Notes under the pieces: generated by a model
Seen by the model: only the letters and a program-made list of their open reading frames with translations
What the model was told of the DNA's origin: nothing
The model's database searches: none
From: Clostridia bacterium
GTDB lineage: Bacteria; Bacillota; Clostridia; UMGS1883
Assembly: GCA_017451505.1 (NCBI GenBank)
Contig: JAFTOF010000011.1
Coordinates: 1-60,950, forward strand
Length of the DNA stretch: 60,950 bases
Reading direction: 5' to 3'
Position numbers and translations under genes: made by a program
In this document: in pieces, positions 7,709-16,555 of the stretch
Numbering within the stretch: the stretch's first letter is position 1
How the letters are laid out: every line of letters begins with the position of its first letter

Positions 7709-7785
7709 TGGTCTGAGTGGGGAGACTTGAACTCCCGGCCTCTTGAACCCCATTCAAGCACGCTACCAAACTGCGCTACACCCAG
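7709..7785 (-). tRNA. tRNA-Pro (anticodon GGG)
   Basis: Complete 77-nt cloverleaf on the minus strand: acceptor CTGGGTG with CACTCAG (one G-U), D-arm with GGTA, anticodon stem CTTGA/TCAAG around ATGGGGT, T-arm GGGAG-TTCAAGT-CTCCC, and a genomically encoded CCA. It is distinct from the CGG remnant at 1782. Confidence 0.95.
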
Positions 7786-7870
7786 ATATGCTACTCGACT
7801 ATTATAACCAAAGAAACCTTAATTGTCAAGTAAAAAAATCAAATTTTTTAAAAAAGAAAAGAAAAAGCTG

Positions 7871-7917
7871 AAAACCGAGCCTTTAAAGCCGTTAATAGAC
7901 TTTATTGGCTCGGTTTG
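7871..7917 (-). terminator. Terminator of the thyA operon
   Basis: Stem AAACCGAGCC / GGCTCGGTTT with a 25-base loop region, followed on the minus strand by a T-rich stretch. It lies just after the LTA-synthase-like gene. Confidence 0.65.
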
Positions 7918-7921
7918 TCTG

Positions 7922-10036
7922 TCAATTTTTAACTTCTGCTTGTTCCTCGCTGACGGGAACCATGTGCAATTCTTCCTCATATATAATGGGTGCGGAATAG
8001 CTGAGAACTTCTTTTTTACTGGAGGTCTGACCTACAGTTATCTCATCACCTGCATTGAGCGTCACATCTTTTGCCATCAGACTGTACTGACTGAGCATCA
8101 CAGTTTTTTGCTTCTTTCCGTTTATGAAGATTTTACTCTTTGTGGTAAATCCTTCTCCCTGTACATATACGATGTTTTCCATAACTTTAAGCCCCGTTGC
8201 AGTAATGGGAAGCGTTCCCATTCTCATATCAACGAGTGCATATGGCTTTTCACCGCCAAACTGGAAATTATCTCCGTAAAGCATATCATATGCCAGATAC
8301 TTAATCTGTCTTTGAAGCTCCTTTTCTGAAAGAGGAGAGTTTTCGCTGCTTTTAAGCTGATGAAGCTTCACCAGATTTCCGTTATTATAGCCAAGCTGCT
8401 TCATAATCTCTCCCTGAAGCTCGTAGGTGCGAAGGTCACGGTCTTTTTTCTCTAAGCCAAAGTTGTTCCATGTTACATATTCTGTTTTGTATATATTGCC
8501 CGACTCAAGATCCTTCGGTTGAATATTAAGAGCAGGAAGATGGTCGCCATATGCAATCAGCATTGTAGGCTTTCCACGCTGTTCAAGTGCGGCAATAAGA
8601 TTTCCCAGAAACATATCCATCTCATAAAGCTGGTTTATATAATACTCCAGAGAACACAACTCTTCCTCTGTAAAGCTTTCACTCTCAATTTCTATTACCG
8701 TATCTACACCTTCAATAGGCTCTGTAGGATATGCTCCATGTCCCTGTACGGAAACTGTCCATACAAATCTGGGTTTGTCGGCAGTAATTCCATTTTCCTC
8801 GTCCGTATAGTTAAGGGCGGTCATTATTTCTTTTGTAAGAACCGCATCCTTACACCAATCATAATAGGTGGTGTCATAATCATACATATATTCCTTTGAC
8901 TGGAAGCTGTCGAATCCCATATGGGGATATACCTTATCTCTGTCGTAGAAATTACCTGTATGGTTGTGGATTGCATGGGCACTGTAACCAAGCTCCTTGA
9001 GGTTATATGCCATGGTTTCACAGGTTTCTTCCAAAAGAATTGTCTTATAAGGGTATTCGCCTGCACCGAAGTAGTCAAGGTTCATACCTGTCAAAACCTC
9101 AAACTCCGTGTTTGCAGTGCCTCCGCCAAAGGAGGGCACCTCCAGACGCCCCGTTGAATAATTATCCCTCAAGTACGAGAAAATCGGTGCCGGGTCATCG
9201 GAAAAAGTCATGTCCTTAAGATTCTTTGCATCAATAAAGGATTCAAGCTGAATCAGCACTACATCGGGCTTTATCATTTCCTCTGTTTCATTGGTCTGGG
9301 GAAGCTCTGCTAAAATTTCCTCCATACCCTTTTGGCTGTAGTCATCGGGTTTATCGATACCGGTATCAATAATACTGCTGGTAAAACAGTATACAAAGCC
9401 GTAATTATCATAAGCACCTACGAGATTACCAAAATCAGTGCTTAAAATTCTGAACTGATGTGCAAGCCCCGTCATAACCATAACGGCCGCCAGACTGCCT
9501 GCTATTGCGGCAGTATTTTTTCCGTACTGCATTTTTCCCGTAACCTTGGGTCCGAGAAGCCACAGGGAAATAATTGAAACAATAAAAATCCCCACTCCCA
9601 CATATAGCATAATACGCTGCACGGGACTAAGATACATAAGTATCAAGCCGAACCTTGCAATCTGAAAGTCTATTGCCCCGAGCGGTGTTACTCTATAGGT
9701 AAGAATAACGCTGTTAATAAAGCCGCAGATAATCCAGGGCATAGAAAATAAAACCGTTCCGAACAGACGTCTTCTGAAGAGAAGAGCGAATGAAAGGGTA
9801 AACATTATGATAAGGGAGTTGTAAATAAACACCAAGGGATGGCTTACTATATGCTCAAAACCCTCTACCACGCTATGTCTGCTCAAGCTTTCTATGGCAA
9901 AATTTTCAATGACACTGAGCACAAGAAAGAAAATCAGCGGATGCTCTCTGAGTGCTTTTCCCAAAAACAAAAAGAATCTCTTAAATCGGGAAACCTCCGC
10001 CTTTTCCTTATTTTGATTAGATTTAACCTCTTTCAA
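7922..10036 (-). CDS. LTA-synthase-like membrane sulfatase-fold protein
   Basis: Predicted glycerol-phosphate (or related) transferase of the lipoteichoic acid synthase family: about five N-terminal transmembrane helices (residues ~30-195) followed by an extracellular sulfatase-fold domain. The first metal ligand is in QLESF (E265), the nucleophile is most likely T307 in GGGTANTEF, and the late GDH motif is present in AYGDHLPAL. After the catalytic domain there is an additional ~100-residue C-terminal segment with IPT/TIG-like beta-sandwich character (GEGFTTKSKIFINGK). At 704 residues the protein is longer than typical LtaS. It is the last gene of the thyA-folA-zinc ribbon run. It could instead modify another cell-wall polymer. 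Confidence 0.88.
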   Translation of the reverse strand: MKEVKSNQNKEKAEVSRFKRFFLFLGKALREHPLIFFLVLSVIENFAIESLSRHSVVEGFEHIVSHPLVFIYNSLIIMFTLSFALLFRRRLFGTVLFSMPWIICGFINSVILTYRVTPLGAIDFQIARFGLILMYLSPVQRIMLYVGVGIFIVSIISLWLLGPKVTGKMQYGKNTAAIAGSLAAVMVMTGLAHQFRILSTDFGNLVGAYDNYGFVYCFTSSIIDTGIDKPDDYSQKGMEEILAELPQTNETEEMIKPDVVLIQLESFIDAKNLKDMTFSDDPAPIFSYLRDNYSTGRLEVPSFGGGTANTEFEVLTGMNLDYFGAGEYPYKTILLEETCETMAYNLKELGYSAHAIHNHTGNFYDRDKVYPHMGFDSFQSKEYMYDYDTTYYDWCKDAVLTKEIMTALNYTDEENGITADKPRFVWTVSVQGHGAYPTEPIEGVDTVIEIESESFTEEELCSLEYYINQLYEMDMFLGNLIAALEQRGKPTMLIAYGDHLPALNIQPKDLESGNIYKTEYVTWNNFGLEKKDRDLRTYELQGEIMKQLGYNNGNLVKLHQLKSSENSPLSEKELQRQIKYLAYDMLYGDNFQFGGEKPYALVDMRMGTLPITATGLKVMENIVYVQGEGFTTKSKIFINGKKQKTVMLSQYSLMAKDVTLNAGDEITVGQTSSKKEVLSYSAPIIYEEELHMVPVSEEQAEVKN

Positions 10037-10067
10037 AAAAACACCTTCTTAACCCTAAAACAACTTC

Positions 10068-10277
10068 TTAAAAAGACATATCTCCATCGGGTGCCGAACA
10101 TCCGCTAAGAATTAAAACTGCCACTACAACAACAATTATTGCCAGAACAACTGCAAATTTCCAGACCTTTCCCTTTTTTGAGGGTGCCTTCACAATATTT
10201 TCGCCAAGAGGTGCGTTGCAGCCGCTGCACTGTGTATTATTATCAGGGTTGATTTTACCGCATTTTGGACAAAACAT
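10068..10277 (-). CDS. Small zinc-ribbon membrane protein
   Basis: A 69-residue protein starting at the ATG at 10277, which has AAAGGTGG at good spacing. Longer in-frame reading would enter folA and lacks a site. The N-terminus is a zinc ribbon, CPKCGKINPDNNTQCSGC, with the four cysteines expected for one metal. One transmembrane helix (about residues 42-62) and a short tail follow. Such zinc_ribbon_2-type proteins are common in Clostridia and their role is unknown. It lies between folA and the LTA-synthase-like gene in one transcriptional run. Confidence 0.82.
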   Translation of the reverse strand: MFCPKCGKINPDNNTQCSGCNAPLGENIVKAPSKKGKVWKFAVVLAIIVVVVAVLILSGCSAPDGDMSF

Positions 10278-10326
10278 AATATAGCCACCTTTCTGTATAT
10301 GTATTATACTCCCTTTGGCAAATTTG

Positions 10327-10830
10327 TCAAGAGAGTGATTTTTTTGTTTTTCTGTATACACAAAATGAGAACTTTGTTCCCTCGTAGTCCATTAAATCGC
10401 TTTCACTGTAAAGCTTCCAGTCACCATCCTCATCTATGTTGAAAAGGAAGGTGTCACAAGGGCAAGTCTTCCTGACCTTTGTAACAATGGCCTCATCGCA
10501 GTCATCTCTGAACATCTCGTAAATCTGTCCGCCACCTATTACAAACACGTCATCTGCGGGAAATTCTTTAACGTAATTAAGTATTTCCTCCTTGGAATTA
10601 AAAACAACAACGCCCTCGCGGACAAGGTTTTTATCACGCGTTAAAACCACATTCGTTCTATTTTTAAGGGGCTTTCCGCCCGGAAAGGAATCAAGAGTTC
10701 CCCTGCCCATAATCACAACCTTGCCCAAGGTTGTTTCACGGAAGAACTTCATATCGGGAGGAAGGGAAAAAAGCAGATTGTTATCTTTCCCGATACCCCA
10801 GTTTTCCGAAACGCAAACTATCATTTTCAT
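10327..10830 (-). CDS. folA: Dihydrofolate reductase
   Basis: Reduces dihydrofolate to tetrahydrofolate with NADPH, regenerating the cofactor consumed by thymidylate synthase. The N-terminus VSENWGIGKDNNLLFSLPPDMKFF carries the Met20-loop region, and the downstream NADPH-binding IMGRGTLDSFP and GGGQIYE motifs are intact. Length 167 is normal. It starts 14 bases after the thyA stop, the classic thyA-folA pairing. Confidence 0.97.
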   Translation of the reverse strand: MKMIVCVSENWGIGKDNNLLFSLPPDMKFFRETTLGKVVIMGRGTLDSFPGGKPLKNRTNVVLTRDKNLVREGVVVFNSKEEILNYVKEFPADDVFVIGGGQIYEMFRDDCDEAIVTKVRKTCPCDTFLFNIDEDGDWKLYSESDLMDYEGTKFSFCVYRKTKKSLS

Positions 10831-10844
10831 TGCTTATTCCACCT

Positions 10845-11675
10845 TTATATTGCTACAGGGATTTTCTTACCGAGGGTATGGAACTTATAGTCCTCAAACC
10901 GGAAGCTGTCTACGGTAAACTTATAGAAATCGTCAACTGATTTATCCATTACAAACATAGGTGCATCGTAAGGCGTTTTTGAGAGGATTTCCTCAACAAG
11001 GGGGATGTGCCTGTCATAAATGTGTGCATCGGCAATTACATGCACAAGCTCCCCTGCTTTAAGCCCGCTTACCTGTGCCATCATATGAACCAAAACAGCG
11101 TACTGGCATACATTCCAGTTGTTGGCTGTAAGCATATCCTGTGAACGCTGATTTAAAATTGCGTTCAGAGTGTCACCGCTTACATTAAAGGTCATGGAAT
11201 AAGCACAAGGATAAAGCCCCATTTCGTGAAGGTCGTTATGATTATATATATTAGTCATAATTCTTCTGCTCTGGGGATTATTTTTAAGGTCAAACAAGAC
11301 CCTGTCCACCTGATCAAACTCGCCTTCCTTATACTTATGCTTTACCCCGAGCTGATAACCGTATGCCTTTCCTATAGAGCCGTTCTCATCAGCCCATGAA
11401 TCCCATATATGACTGGAAAGGTCTTTAATATTATTACTCTTTTTCTGCCATATCCACAAAAGCTCGTCTACCGCGGCAGAAAGATTTGTCTTTCTAAGGG
11501 TAATAACGGGAAATTCCTCCTGAAGATTGTATCTGTTTACAATACAGAACTTCTTAACCGTATGTGCTTTGGCTCCGTCCTCCCATACGGGACGCACGTC
11601 CAAAAGCTCATCAGAATAACCGTGATTTAGTATATCCTCACAATTTTGTTTAAATACGATATCAGCATAGCTCAT
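10845..11675 (-). CDS. thyA: Thymidylate synthase
   Basis: Converts dUMP and methylenetetrahydrofolate to dTMP and dihydrofolate. The catalytic cysteine is C157 in LYPCAYS, followed by the nucleotide-binding NQRSQDML segment and the DAHIYDRH substrate motif. The 276 residues match the ThyA type rather than flavin-dependent ThyX. The ATG follows GCGAGGT. It is the promoter-proximal gene of thyA-folA-zinc ribbon-LTA-like. Confidence 0.97.
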   Translation of the reverse strand: MSYADIVFKQNCEDILNHGYSDELLDVRPVWEDGAKAHTVKKFCIVNRYNLQEEFPVITLRKTNLSAAVDELLWIWQKKSNNIKDLSSHIWDSWADENGSIGKAYGYQLGVKHKYKEGEFDQVDRVLFDLKNNPQSRRIMTNIYNHNDLHEMGLYPCAYSMTFNVSGDTLNAILNQRSQDMLTANNWNVCQYAVLVHMMAQVSGLKAGELVHVIADAHIYDRHIPLVEEILSKTPYDAPMFVMDKSVDDFYKFTVDSFRFEDYKFHTLGKKIPVAI

Positions 11676-11703
11676 GGTTTTTTTACCTCGCTTTCACTTA
11701 GTA

Positions 11704-11732
11704 ATTTTACCATTTTTGTATATATAAGTCAA
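11704..11732 (-). promoter_or_regulatory. thyA operon promoter
   Basis: Minus strand TTGACT (11732-11727), 17 bp, TAAAAT (11709-11704), about 28 nt before the ATG. Confidence 0.8.
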
Positions 11733-11768
11733 GTTTATTGGATGATTATTAATTTTTCCTTAAAACAG

Positions 11769-11797
11769 TTGAAGATATTTTCTTTATATGATAAAAT
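11769..11797 (+). promoter_or_regulatory. Promoter of the 11.8-kb secreted-protein gene
   Basis: TTGAAG (11769-11774), 17 bp, TAAAAT (11792-11797), followed by GGAGG before the ATG at 11830. It is divergent from the thyA promoter. Confidence 0.75.
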
Positions 11798-11829
11798 AGG
11801 GTGTAATAATTTTTTCGGAGGGAATACCA

Positions 11830-13686
11830 ATGAAATTCAAAAAAATATTATCTTCTGCTCTTTCGGCAGTTTTCTTGTCGGGAGTATGCTTTACAAATAC
11901 CTTCGCATATAACGTGGGCGATGTTATCGGAAAGGTGCTTTCCACCGACATTGTCACATATATAGACGGCATACGCGTACCGTCATTTAATATTGCAGGC
12001 AGAACTGCCGTGGTTGCAGAAAATCTTAATGCCTGCGGTGTTGGATATTACGTGAGCTACAGTGATGCGGACAGAGCCTTGTCAATTTCTCCCAAAGGTG
12101 GAAAAGATGGTCAGCGTGATTTTTTCCATTTTGATACTAATACCTCATCAAAGCCCGTGGGAACTCCCATTATGAACGTTTTGTATTCCGACATCAAAAC
12201 CTATGTGGACACACAATTAGTTGAAAGCTTCAACATAGGCGGATACACCTGTATTTACACGGATGAACTGGCAAAGCACTGCGGAACTTACTACTGGGAC
12301 GAAGCTGCACGCACCGTAAATATTTTCACGGAGGGAAGAAAAATTCTACCCACTGCCGTTAAAACGGAGTCGGCAAGAACACTTAATGCTGACGAATCCG
12401 TAATTACAAAAAGTGAAACCTTTGAAAGATGGGCATCTCCTGCCAAAAGCCACCTTACATTAACCGAGGACGGCGAATATATGGCGGTGGAGATTTCGGA
12501 GAATATAAATATTGAAACCTACGACGAGGGCTTTAATCTTAAAAATTCCTTTGCTATAAAAAAGGAGCTTCCTCTATTCGGAGGACTGTATTTCGGAAAA
12601 GATTTTAATTATATTGCTTTCGGGCAGGAAAATCTGATGTGCGACAATTCTCGAGAGGTAATAAGAATCGTTATTTACGACAAAAATTTTGTGAAAATCA
12701 GTCAGGTTTCGGTAACCAACTGCAAAACCTCTGTCCCCTTTGATGCTTCATCGGGAGAAATGCACGAAGATGAGCGATACCTCGTTTTACACACATCACG
12801 CACCCAATACCCTGACGAGAACGGCAGCTCGCCGCAGACGCAGCTTACCGTTATTATAGATAAGCATACCTGGCAGGTAAGCAATATTCTGGGAAAATTC
12901 CAGTATAATCACACAAGCCATGCTTTCCGCGAGCTTGTGAGGATTGATGAGGGCAGACTTATTACCGCAAACTATTCAGATGCGGCACCGATTCGAGGTG
13001 CGTTTTTACAGGAGCTTGATTTTGAAGGGGAAATTATTCATACTCAGGGAATATTTAATGTGGGAGGCCCTCTGGGAGCAAACTGCACAGGTGCAATGAT
13101 TGGTAATCTGGAGGTTTCTCCAACAGGGTATTTCGTTCCAATGAGTACTATAGACCACAGCCTTCCTACAGGCTACAGCAACGTAAACATAGACGGTATT
13201 GACCGCGAAAACCGTGATATATACCTTCTGTGGACGGATAAAAACACTTGGGAACAAAAGCACACCTGTCTGGCACGATACACGGGGGTGGCACTTACGG
13301 GAAGCGTACCCTATATAGTAAAGCTTAGTGACGGTAATTTCATGGTGCTGTGGCAACAATTCTCCGATTACAGTGAGGAAAGCGAAAAAATGTGCTTTGC
13401 CTTTATGGACAAAGACGGAAATCAAATCGGGAAAACCCATTCCACAAACGCAATGCTCTCCGAAAGCTGTAAACCCATCGAAAAAGACGGCAAGGTGGTA
13501 TGGTATGTAAATACTGATAGCGGCAGGGATTTTTACAGTCTTGTATCAGACGCAAATGCTTATGACGAAGCTGAAGAGGAGATTATTATTCCTACTATTC
13601 CCGATGAAAAAACGGAGGATATTGCTCTCCCGGAAGATAATGAAAAAGAAGATATTGATAAACCTGTTATTGTAGACGGTATTTAA
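11830..13686 (+). CDS. Secreted protein with two copper-amine-oxidase-N-like domains
   Basis: A signal peptide ends around residue 26 (hydrophobic core then FAYN). Two tandem repeats of the copper amine oxidase N-terminal-like fold follow, at about residues 35-95 and 115-175. Each is recognisable by the DIVTYIDGIRVPSFNIAG-type line and a closing LSISP or VNIFT strand. Such domains are usual extracytoplasmic stalk or adhesion modules in Clostridia and are not enzymatic. The remaining ~430 residues are beta-rich with repeated Trp/Asp strands (TDKNTWEQKHT, IDKHTWQVSN) suggesting a beta-propeller, and end in an acidic tail. No catalytic motif is seen. The gene stands alone between a promoter and a terminator. 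Confidence 0.8.
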   Translation: MKFKKILSSALSAVFLSGVCFTNTFAYNVGDVIGKVLSTDIVTYIDGIRVPSFNIAGRTAVVAENLNACGVGYYVSYSDADRALSISPKGGKDGQRDFFHFDTNTSSKPVGTPIMNVLYSDIKTYVDTQLVESFNIGGYTCIYTDELAKHCGTYYWDEAARTVNIFTEGRKILPTAVKTESARTLNADESVITKSETFERWASPAKSHLTLTEDGEYMAVEISENINIETYDEGFNLKNSFAIKKELPLFGGLYFGKDFNYIAFGQENLMCDNSREVIRIVIYDKNFVKISQVSVTNCKTSVPFDASSGEMHEDERYLVLHTSRTQYPDENGSSPQTQLTVIIDKHTWQVSNILGKFQYNHTSHAFRELVRIDEGRLITANYSDAAPIRGAFLQELDFEGEIIHTQGIFNVGGPLGANCTGAMIGNLEVSPTGYFVPMSTIDHSLPTGYSNVNIDGIDRENRDIYLLWTDKNTWEQKHTCLARYTGVALTGSVPYIVKLSDGNFMVLWQQFSDYSEESEKMCFAFMDKDGNQIGKTHSTNAMLSESCKPIEKDGKVVWYVNTDSGRDFYSLVSDANAYDEAEEEIIIPTIPDEKTEDIALPEDNEKEDIDKPVIVDGI

Positions 13687-13691
13687 AAAGT

Positions 13692-13727
13692 AAGGCGGCA
13701 GAATTTTTATTCTGCCGCTTGTTTTTT
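13692..13727 (+). terminator. Terminator after the secreted-protein gene
   Basis: CGGCAGAAT / ATTCTGCCG stem with flanking AAG/CTT and a T-run. Confidence 0.8.
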
Positions 13728-13785
13728 GCAGTAAGACAAAAAATTATCTTTTTGCATATAATAGGCATAAAGGAGATGATGTATA

Positions 13786-14835
13786 ATGAAAGAAACACCA
13801 AGATTTTTTCTGGGTGCAAATTCAAAAAAGGGCTTTGTTTCCTATTTTGACGAATTGCAGGAAAAATCAAATAATCTACAACTTTTAATATTAAAAGGAG
13901 GCCCGGGAAGCGGAAAGTCCTCCCTTATGAAAAGGGTTCTTAAGCATGCTACCGATAAAGGGAACTGTGTGGAAATAATCCCCTGTGCTTCAGACCCGCA
14001 ATCCTTAGATGCCGTTATAGATTATACGGCAGGGTTTGCGATTATGGACGGAACAGCACCCCACACCCTTGACCCCAATATTCCCGGTGCACGAGGACAT
14101 ATTATGTACACGGGCGATATGTGGGACTGCGGCATGCTTTTAAAAAACACTGATAATATAGAGAAGCTCACGGAAACAATCGGGGATTGTCACAGGGGAG
14201 CTTCATCATATATTAAAGCGGCGGCAACGCTGCTTGATGAAAACAGCTATCTTTCAGGAAAATACATTGATAAAAAAGCCGCACAGAAATTTTCCGAAAA
14301 AATAGCCTCGAATCTTAAAGGCGGAAAAGAATTTAAGGAAAAAAGACGGCTTTTAAGTGCAGTAACTACAGGTGAAATTAAGGCTTTTTACAATACTGTG
14401 CACCTTTATTGCGACAAAACATATGTGATTGAGGATATTTACGGAGGATTTGCAGACTATATCTTTAAAACAGTATATGAATTGGCTGTTTTGAGAAATG
14501 AGGAAATTATTCTTTGCCCCTGCTCCTTAAACCCCGATAAAATTGACCATATTATTTTCCCAAACAGCCGTATTGCACTTTTAAAATCAAATGATTTTCT
14601 GAAATTTGACGGTGATGAAAAAATAAATGCGAAGGAATTTTATTCCTTTATACCGATGTCTCGGAGCATGGAGAATCGGTTGAAAAAGGCGGCAGAGCTT
14701 CTTTCAGATGCGGGCGAACTTATAGCTGATGCAAAACTTCTTCACGATGAGCTGGAGGCTTTTTACGTGGCGGCAATGGATTTCAAACTGGCTGACGGCT
14801 TTTTTGACGAAATAAAAGAACGCTTTTATAATTAG
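13786..14835 (+). CDS. P-loop ATPase of the PRK06851 type
   Basis: A 349-residue cytosolic P-loop protein that I match from memory to the uncharacterised PRK06851 family of Firmicutes. The Walker A motif GGPGSGKS is at 38-45 and is followed by a segment containing CASDPQSLDAVI, typical of the family. The second half repeats a degenerate nucleotide-binding fold without an obvious P-loop, and the C-terminus is helical. The ATG follows GGAGATG. The upstream sequence has a TATAAT but only a weak -35. The role is unknown; the family is sometimes linked to sporulating Clostridia by distribution. Confidence 0.75.
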   Translation: MKETPRFFLGANSKKGFVSYFDELQEKSNNLQLLILKGGPGSGKSSLMKRVLKHATDKGNCVEIIPCASDPQSLDAVIDYTAGFAIMDGTAPHTLDPNIPGARGHIMYTGDMWDCGMLLKNTDNIEKLTETIGDCHRGASSYIKAAATLLDENSYLSGKYIDKKAAQKFSEKIASNLKGGKEFKEKRRLLSAVTTGEIKAFYNTVHLYCDKTYVIEDIYGGFADYIFKTVYELAVLRNEEIILCPCSLNPDKIDHIIFPNSRIALLKSNDFLKFDGDEKINAKEFYSFIPMSRSMENRLKKAAELLSDAGELIADAKLLHDELEAFYVAAMDFKLADGFFDEIKERFYN

Positions 14836-14897
14836 CATTAAACACCCTGTGCCAAACAACAAAATGTGTAAGTTCTGTTAATTTTTCACTAAAACCA

Positions 14898-14926
14898 TTG
14901 ACTTTTTTCGCTATACATTGTAAAAT
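14898..14926 (+). promoter_or_regulatory. Promoter of the 15.0-kb membrane-protein gene
   Basis: TTGACT (14898-14903), 17 bp, TAAAAT (14921-14926), then CGGAGGG before the ATG at 14963. Confidence 0.75.
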
Positions 14927-14962
14927 ATAATGCAGTAGTACTAAATACTTCGGAGGGATAAA

Positions 14963-15439
14963 ATGAAAACACAGCTTAGCAGGCAAGAAAAAGAAAGACT
15001 CAGTAATAAGACTGTACTTTTCACAACGTGCGTACTTTTATATGGGTTGTTACTTTTATTTATAAAGCAGATGATGTCAAATTCGGCAACCGTTCTGGGA
15101 GCATTGAGCCTTATCGGTATTGTTCGCTGGACTTCTCTGGGCGGGGCAATGGCGTGTGCTATATGGAGTGCATATAAAGAAAAGAAGGGCTTCTACCTTT
15201 ATTGTGCTATGTGCTTCTATGTTTTCCTTACTTCGTTCACTATTCAATTCATCAATCCGATAAAGTCTTTTCCTATAAATTATCTTGCACTTGGCTGTGC
15301 GTTTATTTTGGCACAGGCATACTACTATTTAAAAGCTAACGGCAAACTCAGACGTGGAAGCATTCTCGGAAAGCTTTTCATTGGCGTATGCGTTTTGGCT
15401 GCCGCTATGATAGTATTGGCATTTTACATTGCATATTAA
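14963..15439 (+). CDS. Small four-helix membrane protein, unknown
   Basis: 158 residues with a charged N-terminus and four predicted transmembrane helices (about 18-37, 43-66, 76-95 plus 104-122, and 137-157). No conserved motif is recognised. The gene has its own promoter, a good GGAGGG site and its own terminator, so it is probably real and monocistronic. Confidence 0.72.
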   Translation: MKTQLSRQEKERLSNKTVLFTTCVLLYGLLLLFIKQMMSNSATVLGALSLIGIVRWTSLGGAMACAIWSAYKEKKGFYLYCAMCFYVFLTSFTIQFINPIKSFPINYLALGCAFILAQAYYYLKANGKLRRGSILGKLFIGVCVLAAAMIVLAFYIAY

Positions 15440-15475
15440 AAAAAGGAGCTGTGATATTCGCAGCTCCTTTTTTAA
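15438..15475 (+). terminator. Terminator of the membrane-protein gene
   Basis: AAAAAGGAGCTG / CAGCTCCTTTTT stem, 9-base loop, T-run; overlaps the stop codon. Confidence 0.85.
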
Positions 15476-15498
15476 TATGCTTCAAAAACCAATAAAAA

Positions 15499-15534
15499 CA
15501 AAAAACAGGGTGTTCAACGAACACTCTGTTTTCT
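15499..15534 (-). terminator. Terminator of the HU gene
   Basis: AAACAGAGTGTTC-GTT-GAACACCCTGTTT on the minus strand followed by a T-run. Confidence 0.8.
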
Positions 15535-15546
15535 ATTCTGCTAAAC

Positions 15547-15819
15547 TTATTTAACGATGTTCTTAAGAGCCTGTCCAGCCTTGAAAGCAGGAACCTTAGA
15601 AGCAGCAACCTGAACCTTAGCCTTTGTCTGGGGGTTGATGCACTCACGAGCTGCTCTTTCTCTAACTTCGAATGTACCGAAGCCAACGAGCTGAATTTTT
15701 TCACCCTTCTTAAGAGCGTCTTCTACAGCACCAACGAAAGCGTTGAGAGCCTTTTCAGCATCCTTCTTAGAAAGTTCTGCCTTTGCAGCGATAGCAGCAA
15801 CAAGTTCTGTCTTATTCAT
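15547..15819 (-). CDS. hup: HU family DNA-binding protein
   Basis: Histone-like nucleoid protein that binds and bends DNA as a dimer. The 90 residues carry the MNKTELVAAIA start, the GFGTFEVRERAAR arm region and a C-terminal helix, all typical of HU. The ATG follows AAGGAGG. It has its own promoter inside the end of mazG and its own terminator, as expected for a highly expressed gene. Confidence 0.97.
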   Translation of the reverse strand: MNKTELVAAIAAKAELSKKDAEKALNAFVGAVEDALKKGEKIQLVGFGTFEVRERAARECINPQTKAKVQVAASKVPAFKAGQALKNIVK

Positions 15820-15887
15820 GATTTTTCCTCCTTATAGTTTTTTTCTAATATAAATTCGCGATTATATTCGCGATTTATCCTCTTTGT

Positions 15888-15916
15888 ATAATATCACAAG
15901 ATTTTTCCATATTCAA
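15888..15916 (-). promoter_or_regulatory. HU promoter
   Basis: Minus strand TTGAAT (15916-15911), 17 bp, TATTAT (15893-15888). The leader contains a direct repeat ATCGCGAAT (around 15855-15880), a possible autoregulatory site. Confidence 0.7.
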
Positions 15917-16554
15917 GTGTTTTCTTGAATATTCTTGAAATTTTTGATAAATTTTTTCGTAAAAGCCCCTAATTCTTCTTCGGGATCTATACCATTTTTA
16001 TATGCAAGGGCACATATTTCAAATAATTTTCTTCCTATTTCATCTTTTTCGGCATATTCCATGTCCTCTACGCTATAGAGATTCCCCTTGACAGCCTTGC
16101 CGATAATTTTTGTGGTTTTCGTAAGGGCAGGCAGGGATTTTGTCACTGACTGCATAGCTTCGTAAACGGTTTTCTGTCCTCTTTGGGCTTTTTTTATTTC
16201 CTCCCAGTTTGAAAGGACTTCATCGCTGTCTTTCACCCGAACATCTCCAAAAACGTGAGGGTGACGCTGTATCATTTTTCTTGAAACCGCATCGGTAACA
16301 TCGTCAATGGTAAAAGTTCCTTCCTCTTTTCCTATCTGGGCGTGCATAACCACCTGCAAAAGCACGTCCCCCAATTCGTCTGCTATCTTCATGGGGTCCC
16401 CCTCATCAATGGCGTCGCTTGCCTCGTAAGCCTCCTCCAAAAGACATTTGGTAAGACTTTTATGCGTCTGTTCCCTGTCCCACGGACATCCGTCGGGGGC
16501 ACGAAGCTTTTCTATAATATCGCAAAACTCATAAAATTTAATTTTTTCTTCCAT
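15913..16554 (-). CDS. mazG: MazG family nucleotide pyrophosphohydrolase
   Basis: All-alpha NTP pyrophosphohydrolase that converts nucleoside triphosphates to monophosphates, a housecleaning role. The metal-binding helices carry E40, E41, E44 (LLEEAYEA) and E60, D63 (DELGD). The start DGCPWDREQTH is the family signature. It is a single-domain 213-residue form; the tandem B. subtilis type is longer. Its ribosome site (AAAGGAGG) lies in the end of the SpoVB-like gene one base upstream. The neighbouring spoVB/yabM-like gene and HU match the yabM-yabN order in bacilli. Confidence 0.93.
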   Translation of the reverse strand: MEEKIKFYEFCDIIEKLRAPDGCPWDREQTHKSLTKCLLEEAYEASDAIDEGDPMKIADELGDVLLQVVMHAQIGKEEGTFTIDDVTDAVSRKMIQRHPHVFGDVRVKDSDEVLSNWEEIKKAQRGQKTVYEAMQSVTKSLPALTKTTKIIGKAVKGNLYSVEDMEYAEKDEIGRKLFEICALAYKNGIDPEEELGAFTKKFIKNFKNIQENT

Positions 16555-16555
16555 A

